Shown: in pieces, positions 54,259 through 62,916 of the stretch
Layout: each line of letters begins with the position of its first letter
Numbering within the stretch: position 1 is the stretch's first letter
Source: Yoonia sp. SS1-5
GTDB taxonomy: Bacteria > Pseudomonadota > Alphaproteobacteria > Rhodobacterales > Rhodobacteraceae
Length of the DNA stretch: 64,000 bases
Assembly: GCF_038443705.2 (NCBI RefSeq)
Contig: NZ_CP151767.2
Coordinates: 2,781,501-2,845,500, forward strand
Direction of reading: 5' to 3'
Made by a program: the position numbers and the translations under genes
Notes under the pieces: generated by a model
Told to the model about the DNA's origin: nothing
What the model saw: only the letters and a program-made list of their open reading frames with translations
Database searches by the model: none

Positions 54259-55851
54259 ATGCCAATGCCAAGCCTGATGCATCTGAAAACGACGATTGCC
54301 GCCATTGGCGCGGTCTGCGCGATTGCGGCCGAGGCAGAGCAGGCACTGATTATCTCGAATTTCAATTACGCCGATACCGCGCCTTTTGGTGACGTCCGTG
54401 CGCAGTCGCTGAAGTTGTCAGAGACCTTGTTTGGTTTGGGTTACACCGTGAACCGGCTGGAAAATCCCAGTGCAGCTGAAATCAGCACCGCCACCGGGGC
54501 GCTGGCAAATGCCGAAGACCCCGTCGTCATCTACTATGCAGGCCGCACGGTGGTCAGGGATGATGCAACATATCTGGTCGCCGCCGATGGACAGGATGAG
54601 GTCGCCCTAGCTGATTTGTTCCCGGCGCCCGCATCACGCCCGGCCACGTTGGTGTTTCTGGATGTCTGCACCACGCCCGCTGCCCCCGAACCTGTCAACG
54701 ACGCTGTGGTAGAGGAAACGCCCGAAATCACGCCGATCCCAGCGGCAGCCGCCCTTGCACCTCTGCCGCCCAGCACCAACCTTTTTGTTGCGGCGTCCGT
54801 CGCGGCAGGCGCCCCATGTGCCGAAGCCCCTGCATTGTCCGAGGTGATGCTGGAACGGCTGTTGGTACCCGGTCTGGGGTTGGACAGCTTTTTTGCCGAT
54901 ACCGGCGTCACGGTGACATCGACCCTGTCGACGCCGTTCCTGTTTCGCAACGTTGACACCGGCATGCGCCTGACGGCCGAGGATTACCGAATGCTCGACA
55001 GCTTGTCGCCCGAGGCGCAGGCGCAAATGCTTGCACTTTGGCGCGAAGCAGGCATTGCAGTGGATCAGGCCGATGCGAACCCCACATCCGCGCCGGCGAG
55101 GCGTGTGAATACCGAAACGGTTGTGCTCTCATCACCGATCCGCCCGGTCACAAGCGGCGCGACCCTGACACCCGTCCGCCCCAGCGCGACGCGGGTCAGC
55201 GGGGGGGTGTCACTAGCACCGCGCAGTGCGACCCTGCAAACGCCGGTCAGCACGTCCCGGCCTGTGCCGGGCGCGGGCGGCCTGCCCCGGCCATCCATTA
55301 TCGTGGGCGAAATTGCCCCAACCGAGGCCAGCTTTGGCACCGCGACCGAACCAACTGGTCCGATTGAAGGGTCGTTTGTCGAATATTCGGATGTCGAGGG
55401 TCGCCGGGCCCTACGGGACGATGACCCTGAATTTTTTGCCACGCTGGTGGCCTCTGGCGCCTTTGATCCCCCGGAGGAAGAGCTGGTGATCGCCTTGCAG
55501 ACCGAACTTGCGCGGATGAACTGCTACACTGCCGGGATTGACGGTGACTGGGGGCCGGGATCACGTGCTGCCGCAGGGCGCTATTTTCAAGAGCTTGGCA
55601 CCGGATCACCTTCGCAGGACCCTGACGTGTCCATCTTTCGGCAGATCATGTTGCGCGATGACGTAACATGTCCTGTGGTTCGGGCCGCACCGGCGCCCGC
55701 GCCGCGCGCCACAAGCACACCACGCCGGAGCACACCGGCACCCGCTGCCCCGCGTCAGGCTGCGCCCGCACCCGCCCCGGCGCCAGCACCCGCCCCCACG
55801 GCGCCTTCCCGGACGATCAACCGGAATGTCGGCACAGGTGTGTTCCGTTAA
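54259..55851 (+). CDS. exported caspase-like protein with lost histidine and peptidoglycan-binding-like domain
   Basis: About 530 residues. A signal peptide (to about residue 28) leads to a caspase/C14-like domain: ALIISNFNYADTAPFGDVRA, a PVVIYYAGRT strand, and LVFLDVCTTP with Cys137. The usual YYAGHG motif reads YYAGRT, so the catalytic histidine is Arg96. A disordered Pro/Thr/Ser linker follows. Near residues 405-455, LVIALQTELARMNCYTAGID then GDWGPGSRAA fits the peptidoglycan-binding-1 fold. The tail is Ala/Pro-rich and ends NVGTGVFR. ATG 54259 follows GGA. ATG 54277 is an alternative. Confidence 0.75.
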   Translation: MPMPSLMHLKTTIAAIGAVCAIAAEAEQALIISNFNYADTAPFGDVRAQSLKLSETLFGLGYTVNRLENPSAAEISTATGALANAEDPVVIYYAGRTVVRDDATYLVAADGQDEVALADLFPAPASRPATLVFLDVCTTPAAPEPVNDAVVEETPEITPIPAAAALAPLPPSTNLFVAASVAAGAPCAEAPALSEVMLERLLVPGLGLDSFFADTGVTVTSTLSTPFLFRNVDTGMRLTAEDYRMLDSLSPEAQAQMLALWREAGIAVDQADANPTSAPARRVNTETVVLSSPIRPVTSGATLTPVRPSATRVSGGVSLAPRSATLQTPVSTSRPVPGAGGLPRPSIIVGEIAPTEASFGTATEPTGPIEGSFVEYSDVEGRRALRDDDPEFFATLVASGAFDPPEEELVIALQTELARMNCYTAGIDGDWGPGSRAAAGRYFQELGTGSPSQDPDVSIFRQIMLRDDVTCPVVRAAPAPAPRATSTPRRSTPAPAAPRQAAPAPAPAPAPAPTAPSRTINRNVGTGVFR

Positions 55852-55853
55852 GG

Positions 55854-58187
55854 ATGCAGGTCGATCCGCAATTCCGCAAATCTCAGGCCGCCGCGCGCAA
55901 ACGCAAGGCGCAGCGACAGTTGCGCATTGCGGCAATTGGGGGTGGGGCGGCGTTAAGTGTTGGTCTTGTTGTCGGGCTGTTCTTCTGGATCACTTCGGGT
56001 CCCTCAGGTGACGAGGGGCTGCCTGAATGGGTCACGGACGTGAGCGATCAGATTGTACAGGTGGAACCGGGCACCGCACCAGCCGTGCGATTGGCGACCC
56101 CGTTTGTTGATATCGCGGGGGATCCGATGATCTTGCGGTTTGAAACGGCGGACGGGTCAGCGATCAGATCGCTTCCGGGGCCAAATACGCTTGATACCGT
56201 CCGTTTTGGCAGCCCTGCGGCCGCCCGGCTTGCGCTCGTGGTAGAAGATCTTGTCGTTCAGGAAAGCCGGCTGATCACCGCGCTGCCATCCAGCCGCGAG
56301 GATTTTGCGTTTTTTCAGGCCAAGCGCAGCCAGACGCAGCAGATCGAAACCGATATCTCTGCACTGGTTGCCCTTCCGCCCGAGGACCCCGACGCGCCCG
56401 CGGGCGAAGAGGTGATTGTCGGTGATGATGACAATAGCTGGGGCGAAACGGTCGGCGATAGCGAGGCGGGCTTACCCAGCACCTATCGGGCCACACGCAT
56501 TCAAAACACAACATCGGTTGCATTTGTCCGGCCCGAGGCGGCCCGTGTAGAGGTCTCGCGCGACCTGGTCGTTCGTTTCGAGCGGCCAAGATCCCTTGTG
56601 AACTTTCTCAAGGACAACGGTTTCACTGAAAAGGACGCGGGGCTTGTAAACGCGGCCGCATCGGCAGAACTGCCCGCGATGGCGGCGGTTCTGACAGATG
56701 ACAGGTTGCCTGCGGGAACAATCGTGGCGGTCAGACATCGCAAGATCGACGGCGCGCGCACCCCGTTGCAAATCGCGATCTATGGACCCGATGGCTATGT
56801 TGGTACATTGGCCCGGCGGGGGGTGAACGGGTATATGCTCGCCACCAATCCATGGTTCGAGGATGATCTGCCCAAGCTCGCCTCGCCGAACCAGGGCAAT
56901 GCCCCGGCGCAGGCGCAGGACTACCGGCTGCTGGATGCTGTTTACAGCGCGGCGATCCGCAACGGGGTTCCGATTACCCTGGTGGGCGAGCTGATCGTGA
57001 TGATGTCGCAAGCCTATGATCTAGAGGCCGTGGCCGCCCCGGGTGATCAGGTTACGTTGCTTTATGCCCCAAATGCGGGCGATGGAGCGGCGCAGATTGC
57101 CTTTGTGGGGATCAGCGGACCATCGGGTGACATGCCCTGTTATGTCGCCGCAAAAACAGGCGCGGGGCCCGAGGAATTCAGCTGCTTTACACCCAATGGG
57201 CAGCGCGGCGGCGCAAATGGGGGTGCCTTTGTGACGCCGGTGAGTGGCACGTTGTCCTCACCCTATGGTCCCCGGTTTCATCCGATCCTGAAAGAGGTTC
57301 GCCTGCATGGGGGTGTTGACTGGGCTGCGCCGACAGGCACCCCAATCCTTGCAGCCCGCGATGGCACATTTGCTGTTGTCGGCAATGGCGGCGGTTACGG
57401 GAATGTCGTTTATATTGACCATGCGGATAACCTGCAGTCCCGATACGCCCATATGGACCGGTTTGCGCCCAGCGCGGTTGTCGGAAAATCCGTCAGGGCG
57501 GGTGAGGTGATTGGCTATGTCGGTACAACGGGTCGCAGTACCGGCCCACATCTGCATTTCGAGTTCCGGCGCAATGGACGGCCGATTGATCCGTTCTCGC
57601 TGGGTGCGGCGGGCAGCGGTCTGGCTGCTTCTGACGCGGTCGAGGGGCTGACCGATCAGATCATTCGGGTGGAAAGTGCGGGAAATGCCAATGCGAAAAA
57701 CCCGCTATCGACGGCCACGGGTCTTGGCCAATTCATCGAAAGCACATGGTTGCGGATGATGCGCGATTATCGCCCCGATCTGGCCCGCACCATGAAGCGG
57801 GCAGAGCTGCTGGCGCTGCGCACGGACCCGACCCTGTCGCGCGAGATGGTGCAGAACCTGGCCCGCGAGAACGAGAATTACCTGCGCGCCAGAGGGCATC
57901 GTGTTGACGCAGGCCGTCTTTATCTTGCGCATTTTCTGGGGCCGGCAGGTGCGAATACGGTTCTGTCGGCACAGGATAATCAAACCATCCTGTCGGTCAT
58001 GGGGGCCGCTGTTGTGCGGGCCAACCCGTTTTTGCGGGATTATACGGTTGCCGATCTCAAGGCTTGGGCGCAGCGCAAGATGCGCGGGGCCGGATCGGGC
58101 AGCAGCACACCGCCGCGTCCGACCCTGACCGCCGAAATGCGCGCCTATATCGAAACCATAGACGCCTTGCTTGACCAAGATGCCTGA
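55854..58187 (+). CDS. M23 metallopeptidase fused to lytic-transglycosylase-like domain
   Basis: A 777-residue membrane-anchored wall hydrolase. A cytoplasmic basic tail and membrane helix (about residues 24-48) precede a periplasmic regulatory region like that of MepM/Csd3 enzymes (about 330-450). The M23 domain has His485 and Asp489 (LHGGVDW) and His566/His568 (GPHLHFEF), so its zinc site is complete. A C-terminal SLT-like domain (about 597-740) has IIRVESAGN with the likely catalytic Glu607 and ATGLGQFIESTW. It could cut both peptide cross-links and glycan strands. The start lies two bases after the caspase-like gene. Confidence 0.85.
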   Translation: MQVDPQFRKSQAAARKRKAQRQLRIAAIGGGAALSVGLVVGLFFWITSGPSGDEGLPEWVTDVSDQIVQVEPGTAPAVRLATPFVDIAGDPMILRFETADGSAIRSLPGPNTLDTVRFGSPAAARLALVVEDLVVQESRLITALPSSREDFAFFQAKRSQTQQIETDISALVALPPEDPDAPAGEEVIVGDDDNSWGETVGDSEAGLPSTYRATRIQNTTSVAFVRPEAARVEVSRDLVVRFERPRSLVNFLKDNGFTEKDAGLVNAAASAELPAMAAVLTDDRLPAGTIVAVRHRKIDGARTPLQIAIYGPDGYVGTLARRGVNGYMLATNPWFEDDLPKLASPNQGNAPAQAQDYRLLDAVYSAAIRNGVPITLVGELIVMMSQAYDLEAVAAPGDQVTLLYAPNAGDGAAQIAFVGISGPSGDMPCYVAAKTGAGPEEFSCFTPNGQRGGANGGAFVTPVSGTLSSPYGPRFHPILKEVRLHGGVDWAAPTGTPILAARDGTFAVVGNGGGYGNVVYIDHADNLQSRYAHMDRFAPSAVVGKSVRAGEVIGYVGTTGRSTGPHLHFEFRRNGRPIDPFSLGAAGSGLAASDAVEGLTDQIIRVESAGNANAKNPLSTATGLGQFIESTWLRMMRDYRPDLARTMKRAELLALRTDPTLSREMVQNLARENENYLRARGHRVDAGRLYLAHFLGPAGANTVLSAQDNQTILSVMGAAVVRANPFLRDYTVADLKAWAQRKMRGAGSGSSTPPRPTLTAEMRAYIETIDALLDQDA

Positions 58188-58194
58188 TCAGACA

Positions 58195-58359
58195 TCACCA
58201 AAGACCCGCATCACGTTGCGCCCGATAACGCCATTCGGCGGCATCCCGATCTGCCTGGGCACTGCTGCGTGGTCGCTTGTGATCGACCCAATGATCTGGG
58301 GCTTCCCATCTGTTTCGCGGTTTGTGGCGCAATAACGCGTCGGCAATAGATGTAAGCAT
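58195..58359 (-). CDS. small basic protein of 54 residues, function unknown
   Basis: A short frame starting MLTSIADALLRHKPRNRWEA and ending RAQRDAGLW. It is rich in Arg, His, Asp and Trp, with an amphipathic start. An AAGGA site sits nine bases before the ATG. It is divergent from the LysR gene at 58456 and ends eight bases after the convergent hydrolase gene. LysR regulators often control a divergent gene, so this may be a target. No family is recognised. Coding is supported by the ribosome binding site and plausible composition. Confidence 0.5.
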   Translation of the reverse strand: MLTSIADALLRHKPRNRWEAPDHWVDHKRPRSSAQADRDAAEWRYRAQRDAGLW

Positions 58360-58455
58360 GGCTTTTCCTTTCTATGCGATGGCACCCGTAGAATATGTTT
58401 GGCACATGCGGAACGCGACTCTATAAGATTTTGAATATGATAGTTGAGCTAATAT

Positions 58456-59328
58456 ATGGATTGGCGTGATATCCCGTCGCTTTCTGCCTTGCGCGCGTTT
58501 GAGGCAGCTGGGCGTCATGGTACATTCAGTGCCGCTGCACGTGAGTTGAATGTCACGCATGCGGCGATTGCGCAGCATGTTCGGGGATTAGAGGCGCATC
58601 TGGGTGCGTCCCTGCTGGTGCGCGAGGGGCGCGGCGTGCGATTGACAGATGCCGGTCGCCGCCTTGCAGGATCATTGAGTGAAGGGTTCGCCCGGATCGC
58701 CGCAGCTGTGCGCGACGTACGTGATGATGTGGCAGGTCGCCCGCTCGCCATTACCGTCACACCCAGCTTTGCGGAAAACTGGTTGATGCCCCGGCTTGGC
58801 GGGTTCTGGGCGGCCCATCCCGAGGTGCAGATTTCAATCTCGCCCAATACAGCCGTCGTGGATTTGCGGCGGGACGGGTTTGCGCTTGGGATCAGATATG
58901 GGCGCGGCGACTGGCCGGGCCTCGAGGCTGAGCAGCTGATCGAAACGGATTATACGATCGTGGCGGCGCCGTCATTGCTGGCGGGGCGGGATCCCAAGGG
59001 CATGGCGGATCTACAGGACCTGCCCTGGATATTCGAAACCCTCCATCAAGAGGCGCAGGCATGGGTTACCGCGCTTGGTCTTGATCTGGAATGCTGCGGT
59101 CCAAAGCATGTCGCAACGCTTGGGATGCTGTTGCCCGCCGTGCGGGCAGGCGCCGGCCTGTCAGTGGTCGCCAGCGCCCTGATCGCCGATGATATTGCGC
59201 GCGGCACATTGATACCCCTGTGGCAGGAACGGCGCGAGGCGATGGGCTACTACATCGTGCGCCCGTCGGGCGCCTTGACGCCCACCGCGCAATTATTTCG
59301 CAAATGGCTGTTGGCGCAGGCCGCCTAG
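58456..59328 (+). CDS. LysR-family transcriptional regulator (GcvA-like)
   Basis: A 290-residue regulator. The N-terminal winged helix (about residues 5-64) reads LSALRAFEAAGRHGTFSAAA and continues with RELNVTHAAIAQHVRGLEAHLG, the standard LysR DNA-binding domain, in the GcvA/AmpR branch. The effector domain fills the rest. It lies inside the T6SS region, divergent from a small gene, and convergent with the hydrolase gene (two bases between stops). Whether it controls T6SS genes is unknown. Confidence 0.88.
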   Translation: MDWRDIPSLSALRAFEAAGRHGTFSAAARELNVTHAAIAQHVRGLEAHLGASLLVREGRGVRLTDAGRRLAGSLSEGFARIAAAVRDVRDDVAGRPLAITVTPSFAENWLMPRLGGFWAAHPEVQISISPNTAVVDLRRDGFALGIRYGRGDWPGLEAEQLIETDYTIVAAPSLLAGRDPKGMADLQDLPWIFETLHQEAQAWVTALGLDLECCGPKHVATLGMLLPAVRAGAGLSVVASALIADDIARGTLIPLWQERREAMGYYIVRPSGALTPTAQLFRKWLLAQAA

Positions 59329-59330
59329 GC

Positions 59331-60113
59331 CTATTCGCGGGTCTTGCCGTAGATCCCGAATGGCGCGATGCCCTCTGCCTCGCGCGATGCCCGGGCGACG
59401 GTCAGGTTCTGGCTCATCCATGTCCAACTGGCCTGACTTCCCTGCTGGTCCTGCGCGACCGTGACATTGGTAAAGTCGTGGATGTTGGCCGCAGGTTGTC
59501 CCATCAGCACGATGGCGGCTGCCTTGGTGCTATTGTCCATTTCCTCGATCTTGCCGGATTTGCCGTTTTCTTTCCACGGGCAGCCGCCGACCCCGCCATG
59601 GGTGCAGTAAAAGTGCTTTTCGGTATAGGCGACTGATGCGGCATGTTTGCGCCCGCAATTGCCAAAGGACTCGCGTGATCCGGCCTTGGGATCCCGCAAC
59701 GCGTGATAGCAGGCCGCGACATTCTTGGGGATTGTATCGGTGAACAATAGCGGTGACCGGTCCACAGCATCAAAAAGCAGCATGGCGTGAACCGGGATAT
59801 CCGCCTTGTCCAGATGATAGGCAAGCGCGATGACAGCTGCACCACCACGGCTGTAGCCCGACAGGAAAATGCGGTTCGGCTTGGCGGGGTTGGCGTTCTT
59901 TTGGGCTTGTTCCCACTGTTCCTTGACCCAGGACAGGCCTTTCCACATCCGGTCGGCGGTTTCGGTTCCGGCCAGCGATGGGCCACGGATATATCCGGCC
60001 GCAGGGGTGTGCCAGTTCTTCCATAGCGTCCGTACATGGCTAGAGCTGAAGTCCGTCGCGTAGGTGTTGTTGTCGTCCGGCCCGGTGCCGTCGACCCCGT
60101 AAAAGATGTCCAT
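59331..60113 (-). CDS. DUF2235/Tle1-like alpha/beta hydrolase, candidate T6SS effector
   Basis: A 260-residue protein with a lipase-like pattern: DGTGPDDNNTYAT near the start, the nucleophile elbow SGYSRGGAA (Ser88), LLFDAVDRS (Asp115 or Asp118) and CTHGGVGG (His172). The last matches the GVHSDVGGG-type histidine motif of DUF2235 proteins, which include Tle1 T6SS phospholipase effectors. No signal peptide is seen, as expected for a T6SS cargo. It lies 26 bases after tssH. No VgrG, PAAR or clear immunity gene adjoins it, so effector status is inference. Confidence 0.65.
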   Translation of the reverse strand: MDIFYGVDGTGPDDNNTYATDFSSSHVRTLWKNWHTPAAGYIRGPSLAGTETADRMWKGLSWVKEQWEQAQKNANPAKPNRIFLSGYSRGGAAVIALAYHLDKADIPVHAMLLFDAVDRSPLLFTDTIPKNVAACYHALRDPKAGSRESFGNCGRKHAASVAYTEKHFYCTHGGVGGCPWKENGKSGKIEEMDNSTKAAAIVLMGQPAANIHDFTNVTVAQDQQGSQASWTWMSQNLTVARASREAEGIAPFGIYGKTRE

Positions 60114-60139
60114 GTGGTAAGGTCCTGTTGGTGAGTGTT

Positions 60140-62875
60140 TTAGGCGAATGCGTAGTCGATGGCCCCGTCTTTCATGACGATGGTGACCTCTTTCATCTCT
60201 TCGCCGGACACCATCCGGCTGAGCACCTGACGGGATAAATCAGGCAAGATGGAATTGGTAATAATGTTGTCGATCATCCGGCCCCCGCTATCGGGGTCGC
60301 GGCATTGTTCAACAATATGATCCAGCACGTCGTCGCCATAGACCATATTGGCGCCATGCGCCTCTTTCAGGCGTTTCGCGACAGAGCCCAGCTTTAGCCT
60401 GGTGATGCCCCCCAGCACCTCTTTGCCCAAGGGGAAATAGGGGATCGTCACGATCCGGCCCATCAAGGCGGGTGGGAAGACTTCAAGCAGCGGGGCTTTC
60501 ATCGCCGCACTCAATTCATCCAGATCGGGGATGATTTCGCCATTATTGCCCATCTCCATGATCACATCGGTGCCCACGTTGGACGTCAGCAAGATCAGGC
60601 AGTTCTTGAAATTGATCGGCCGCCCATTGCCGTCTTCCATGATGCCTTTATCAAAGACCTGAAAGAACAGCTCGTGGATGTCGGGGTGGGCTTTTTCCAC
60701 CTCGTCCAGCAGCACAACGGAATAGGGTTTGCGCCGCACCGCTTCGGTCAGCCGCCCGCCTTCGCCATAACCCACATAGCCCGGAGGCGCCCCTTTCAAC
60801 AGCGAAACGCTGTGCGCTTCCTGAAATTCGGACATGTTGATGGTGATGATGTTCTGTTCGCCGCCATACAGGCTTTCGGCCAGCGCCAGCGCTGTTTCCG
60901 TCTTACCCACACCCGACGGCCCGGCGAGCATGAACACACCAATGGGCTTGTTGGGGTTGGACAGGCCCGCACGGCTGGTTTCGATCCGTTTGGCGATCAT
61001 TTTCAGCCCGTGATCCTGCCCGATGACCCGTTCGGCCAGATGGTCGGACAGGTTCAGGATCTGTTCCAGTTCGTCCACGACCATGCGGCCCGCAGGAATC
61101 CCTGTCCAATCCGAGATAACAGAGGCGACAGCCTGCTCATCGACATGGGCATAGACCATCCGGTCATCCGCGTCGGTGGCGTCCAGTTTGGCCATGAGGG
61201 CAAGCATATCGCCGCGGATGGTGTCGGGATCGCGTGGAGCTTCGTCAGAGGTGCCTTCTTCTGCGGCGTCCGCGCCTTCGGGATCGCGCGCGTCACCGAT
61301 ATCGCCTGGCTCTGGTGCTTCGTCGCTGCCGGTTTCGGCCTTGGCCAATTCGGCGCGCAAGGCCAGGATGTCATCCACGACCTTCTTCTCAGCCTCGAAT
61401 TTCGCCTCGAAGCTGGTCAGTTCCTCGCGGGTTTTGCCCAGATCCTCTTCGGCTTCGGCCAGCCGTTCCTCGTTTTCCTCGCCCAGATCGCGCTGGGCGG
61501 TCTTGCTGGCGATTTCGGTTTCCAGCGAGGCGATTTTTGCATGCAGATCGCCGATGCGCGCAGGCACAGAGGCCTGGCTGACGGCCACGCGGGCGCAGGC
61601 GGTATCCAGCAGTGACACGGCCTTGTCCGGCAGTTGCCGCGCCGGGATATAGCGCGCCGACAGGCTGACAGCGGCCACAATCGCCTCGTCCGAGATGCGC
61701 ACATTGTGATGCGCTTCCATCGGACCAAGGATGCCGCGCAGCATATAACAGCAGCGCTCGGTGTCGGGTTCATCGACATTGACAGGCTGAAAGCGTCGGG
61801 TCAGCGCCGGGTCTTTTTCGAAATAAGTCCGGTATTCGGCGAATGTGGTGGCCCCGATGGTGCGCAACGTGCCGCGCGCCAGCGCCGGTTTCAGCAGGTT
61901 TGCTGCATCGCCCGTGCCCTGCGCACCGCCCGCACCGATCAGCGTGTGGGCTTCGTCAATGAACAGGATGATCGGGGTGGGAGAGGCCTGTACCTCGTCA
62001 ATCAGGGATTTCAGGCGCTGCTCGAACTCGCCCTTCATCGAGGCCCCGGCCTGCATCGCCTGAATATCCAGCATATGCAGACGGGTGCCTTGTAGTTTCG
62101 GCGGCACCTCGCCGGCAGCAAGGCATTGTGCAAAACCTTCGACGACAGCGGTTTTGCCCACCCCGGCCTCGCCCGTCAGGATCGGGTTGTTCTGGCGGCG
62201 GCGCAGCAGAATGTCGATGATCTGCCGGATTTCGTCATCGCGACCAACAACACGGTCCATCTTGCCGCTTTCGGCATCGGCGGTCATATCGACGCTGAAC
62301 CGTGCCAACGCGGTCGAGGCGCTGGATGTAGGTGTGCCATCGGCAGCCTCGGCACCGCCCGCCTGCAGGCCAGAGCCGTCCATCGGCCGCATGTCTTCTT
62401 CGTCGCTGTCTTTCCACAGCGACCGGGATTCCTTGCCAAGCCGGTCGGCAGACACCTCACCGAGTACGGCAGAGGCGCGGGTGATTTCACGGTGCAGGTT
62501 CTTGTCGTTCAACATGGCCAGCAGCACGTGGCCTGACCTGATCTGCACTTCCGAGAAAAACAGGGTCGCGTAGGTCCAGGCGTGGTTCAGGGTGTCGGAC
62601 AACCCTTCGGAAATACCGGGCGTTTCGGTGACGTTCTTGTCCAGCTTGTCAATTGCGGCGATCAGGTCCTTGAGGACGCGGCCGCGATCCAGCCCCAGGT
62701 CCCGCAGCGTGCAGGACACGTCCGAATTCTGGTCGGACACCACATGAAACAGGAAATGCGCCGTTCCCACATTGCGGTTCTTTTCCGACCGGGCCTGCCG
62801 CATTGCTTTGAGAAAGGCATCATAGCCAAGGCGGTTCATCTTGCCGGCGTATTTTTCGATGTTGATCTCGGCCAT
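60140..62875 (-). CDS. tssH: T6SS sheath-recycling ATPase TssH (ClpV)
   Basis: A 911-residue Clp/Hsp100 ATPase that disassembles the contracted TssB/TssC sheath. An N-terminal ClpN-like domain is followed by AAA1 with Walker [10 protein letters not shown], a coiled-coil middle domain, and AAA2 with GPSGVGKTE, then the ClpB-type end. The ClpV-type N-terminus and T6SS context separate it from ClpB. An unusual acidic insert (about residues 511-553, rich in Glu, Asp, Ala, Gly and Pro) lies between the coiled coil and the [20 protein letters not shown] block. An AAGGGG site precedes the ATG. Confidence 0.94.
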   Translation of the reverse strand: MAEINIEKYAGKMNRLGYDAFLKAMRQARSEKNRNVGTAHFLFHVVSDQNSDVSCTLRDLGLDRGRVLKDLIAAIDKLDKNVTETPGISEGLSDTLNHAWTYATLFFSEVQIRSGHVLLAMLNDKNLHREITRASAVLGEVSADRLGKESRSLWKDSDEEDMRPMDGSGLQAGGAEAADGTPTSSASTALARFSVDMTADAESGKMDRVVGRDDEIRQIIDILLRRRQNNPILTGEAGVGKTAVVEGFAQCLAAGEVPPKLQGTRLHMLDIQAMQAGASMKGEFEQRLKSLIDEVQASPTPIILFIDEAHTLIGAGGAQGTGDAANLLKPALARGTLRTIGATTFAEYRTYFEKDPALTRRFQPVNVDEPDTERCCYMLRGILGPMEAHHNVRISDEAIVAAVSLSARYIPARQLPDKAVSLLDTACARVAVSQASVPARIGDLHAKIASLETEIASKTAQRDLGEENEERLAEAEEDLGKTREELTSFEAKFEAEKKVVDDILALRAELAKAETGSDEAPEPGDIGDARDPEGADAAEEGTSDEAPRDPDTIRGDMLALMAKLDATDADDRMVYAHVDEQAVASVISDWTGIPAGRMVVDELEQILNLSDHLAERVIGQDHGLKMIAKRIETSRAGLSNPNKPIGVFMLAGPSGVGKTETALALAESLYGGEQNIITINMSEFQEAHSVSLLKGAPPGYVGYGEGGRLTEAVRRKPYSVVLLDEVEKAHPDIHELFFQVFDKGIMEDGNGRPINFKNCLILLTSNVGTDVIMEMGNNGEIIPDLDELSAAMKAPLLEVFPPALMGRIVTIPYFPLGKEVLGGITRLKLGSVAKRLKEAHGANMVYGDDVLDHIVEQCRDPDSGGRMIDNIITNSILPDLSRQVLSRMVSGEEMKEVTIVMKDGAIDYAFA

Positions 62876-62916
62876 TTGGCATCCCCTTCTTGAATAGTTT
62901 TGGTCGTAATAGTGGG

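Noticed and set aside
60674..61615. 313-codon plus-strand frame opposite tssH
   Set aside because: Shadow of the well-supported ClpV gene. Composition is that of an antisense frame, with no ribosome binding site and no motif.
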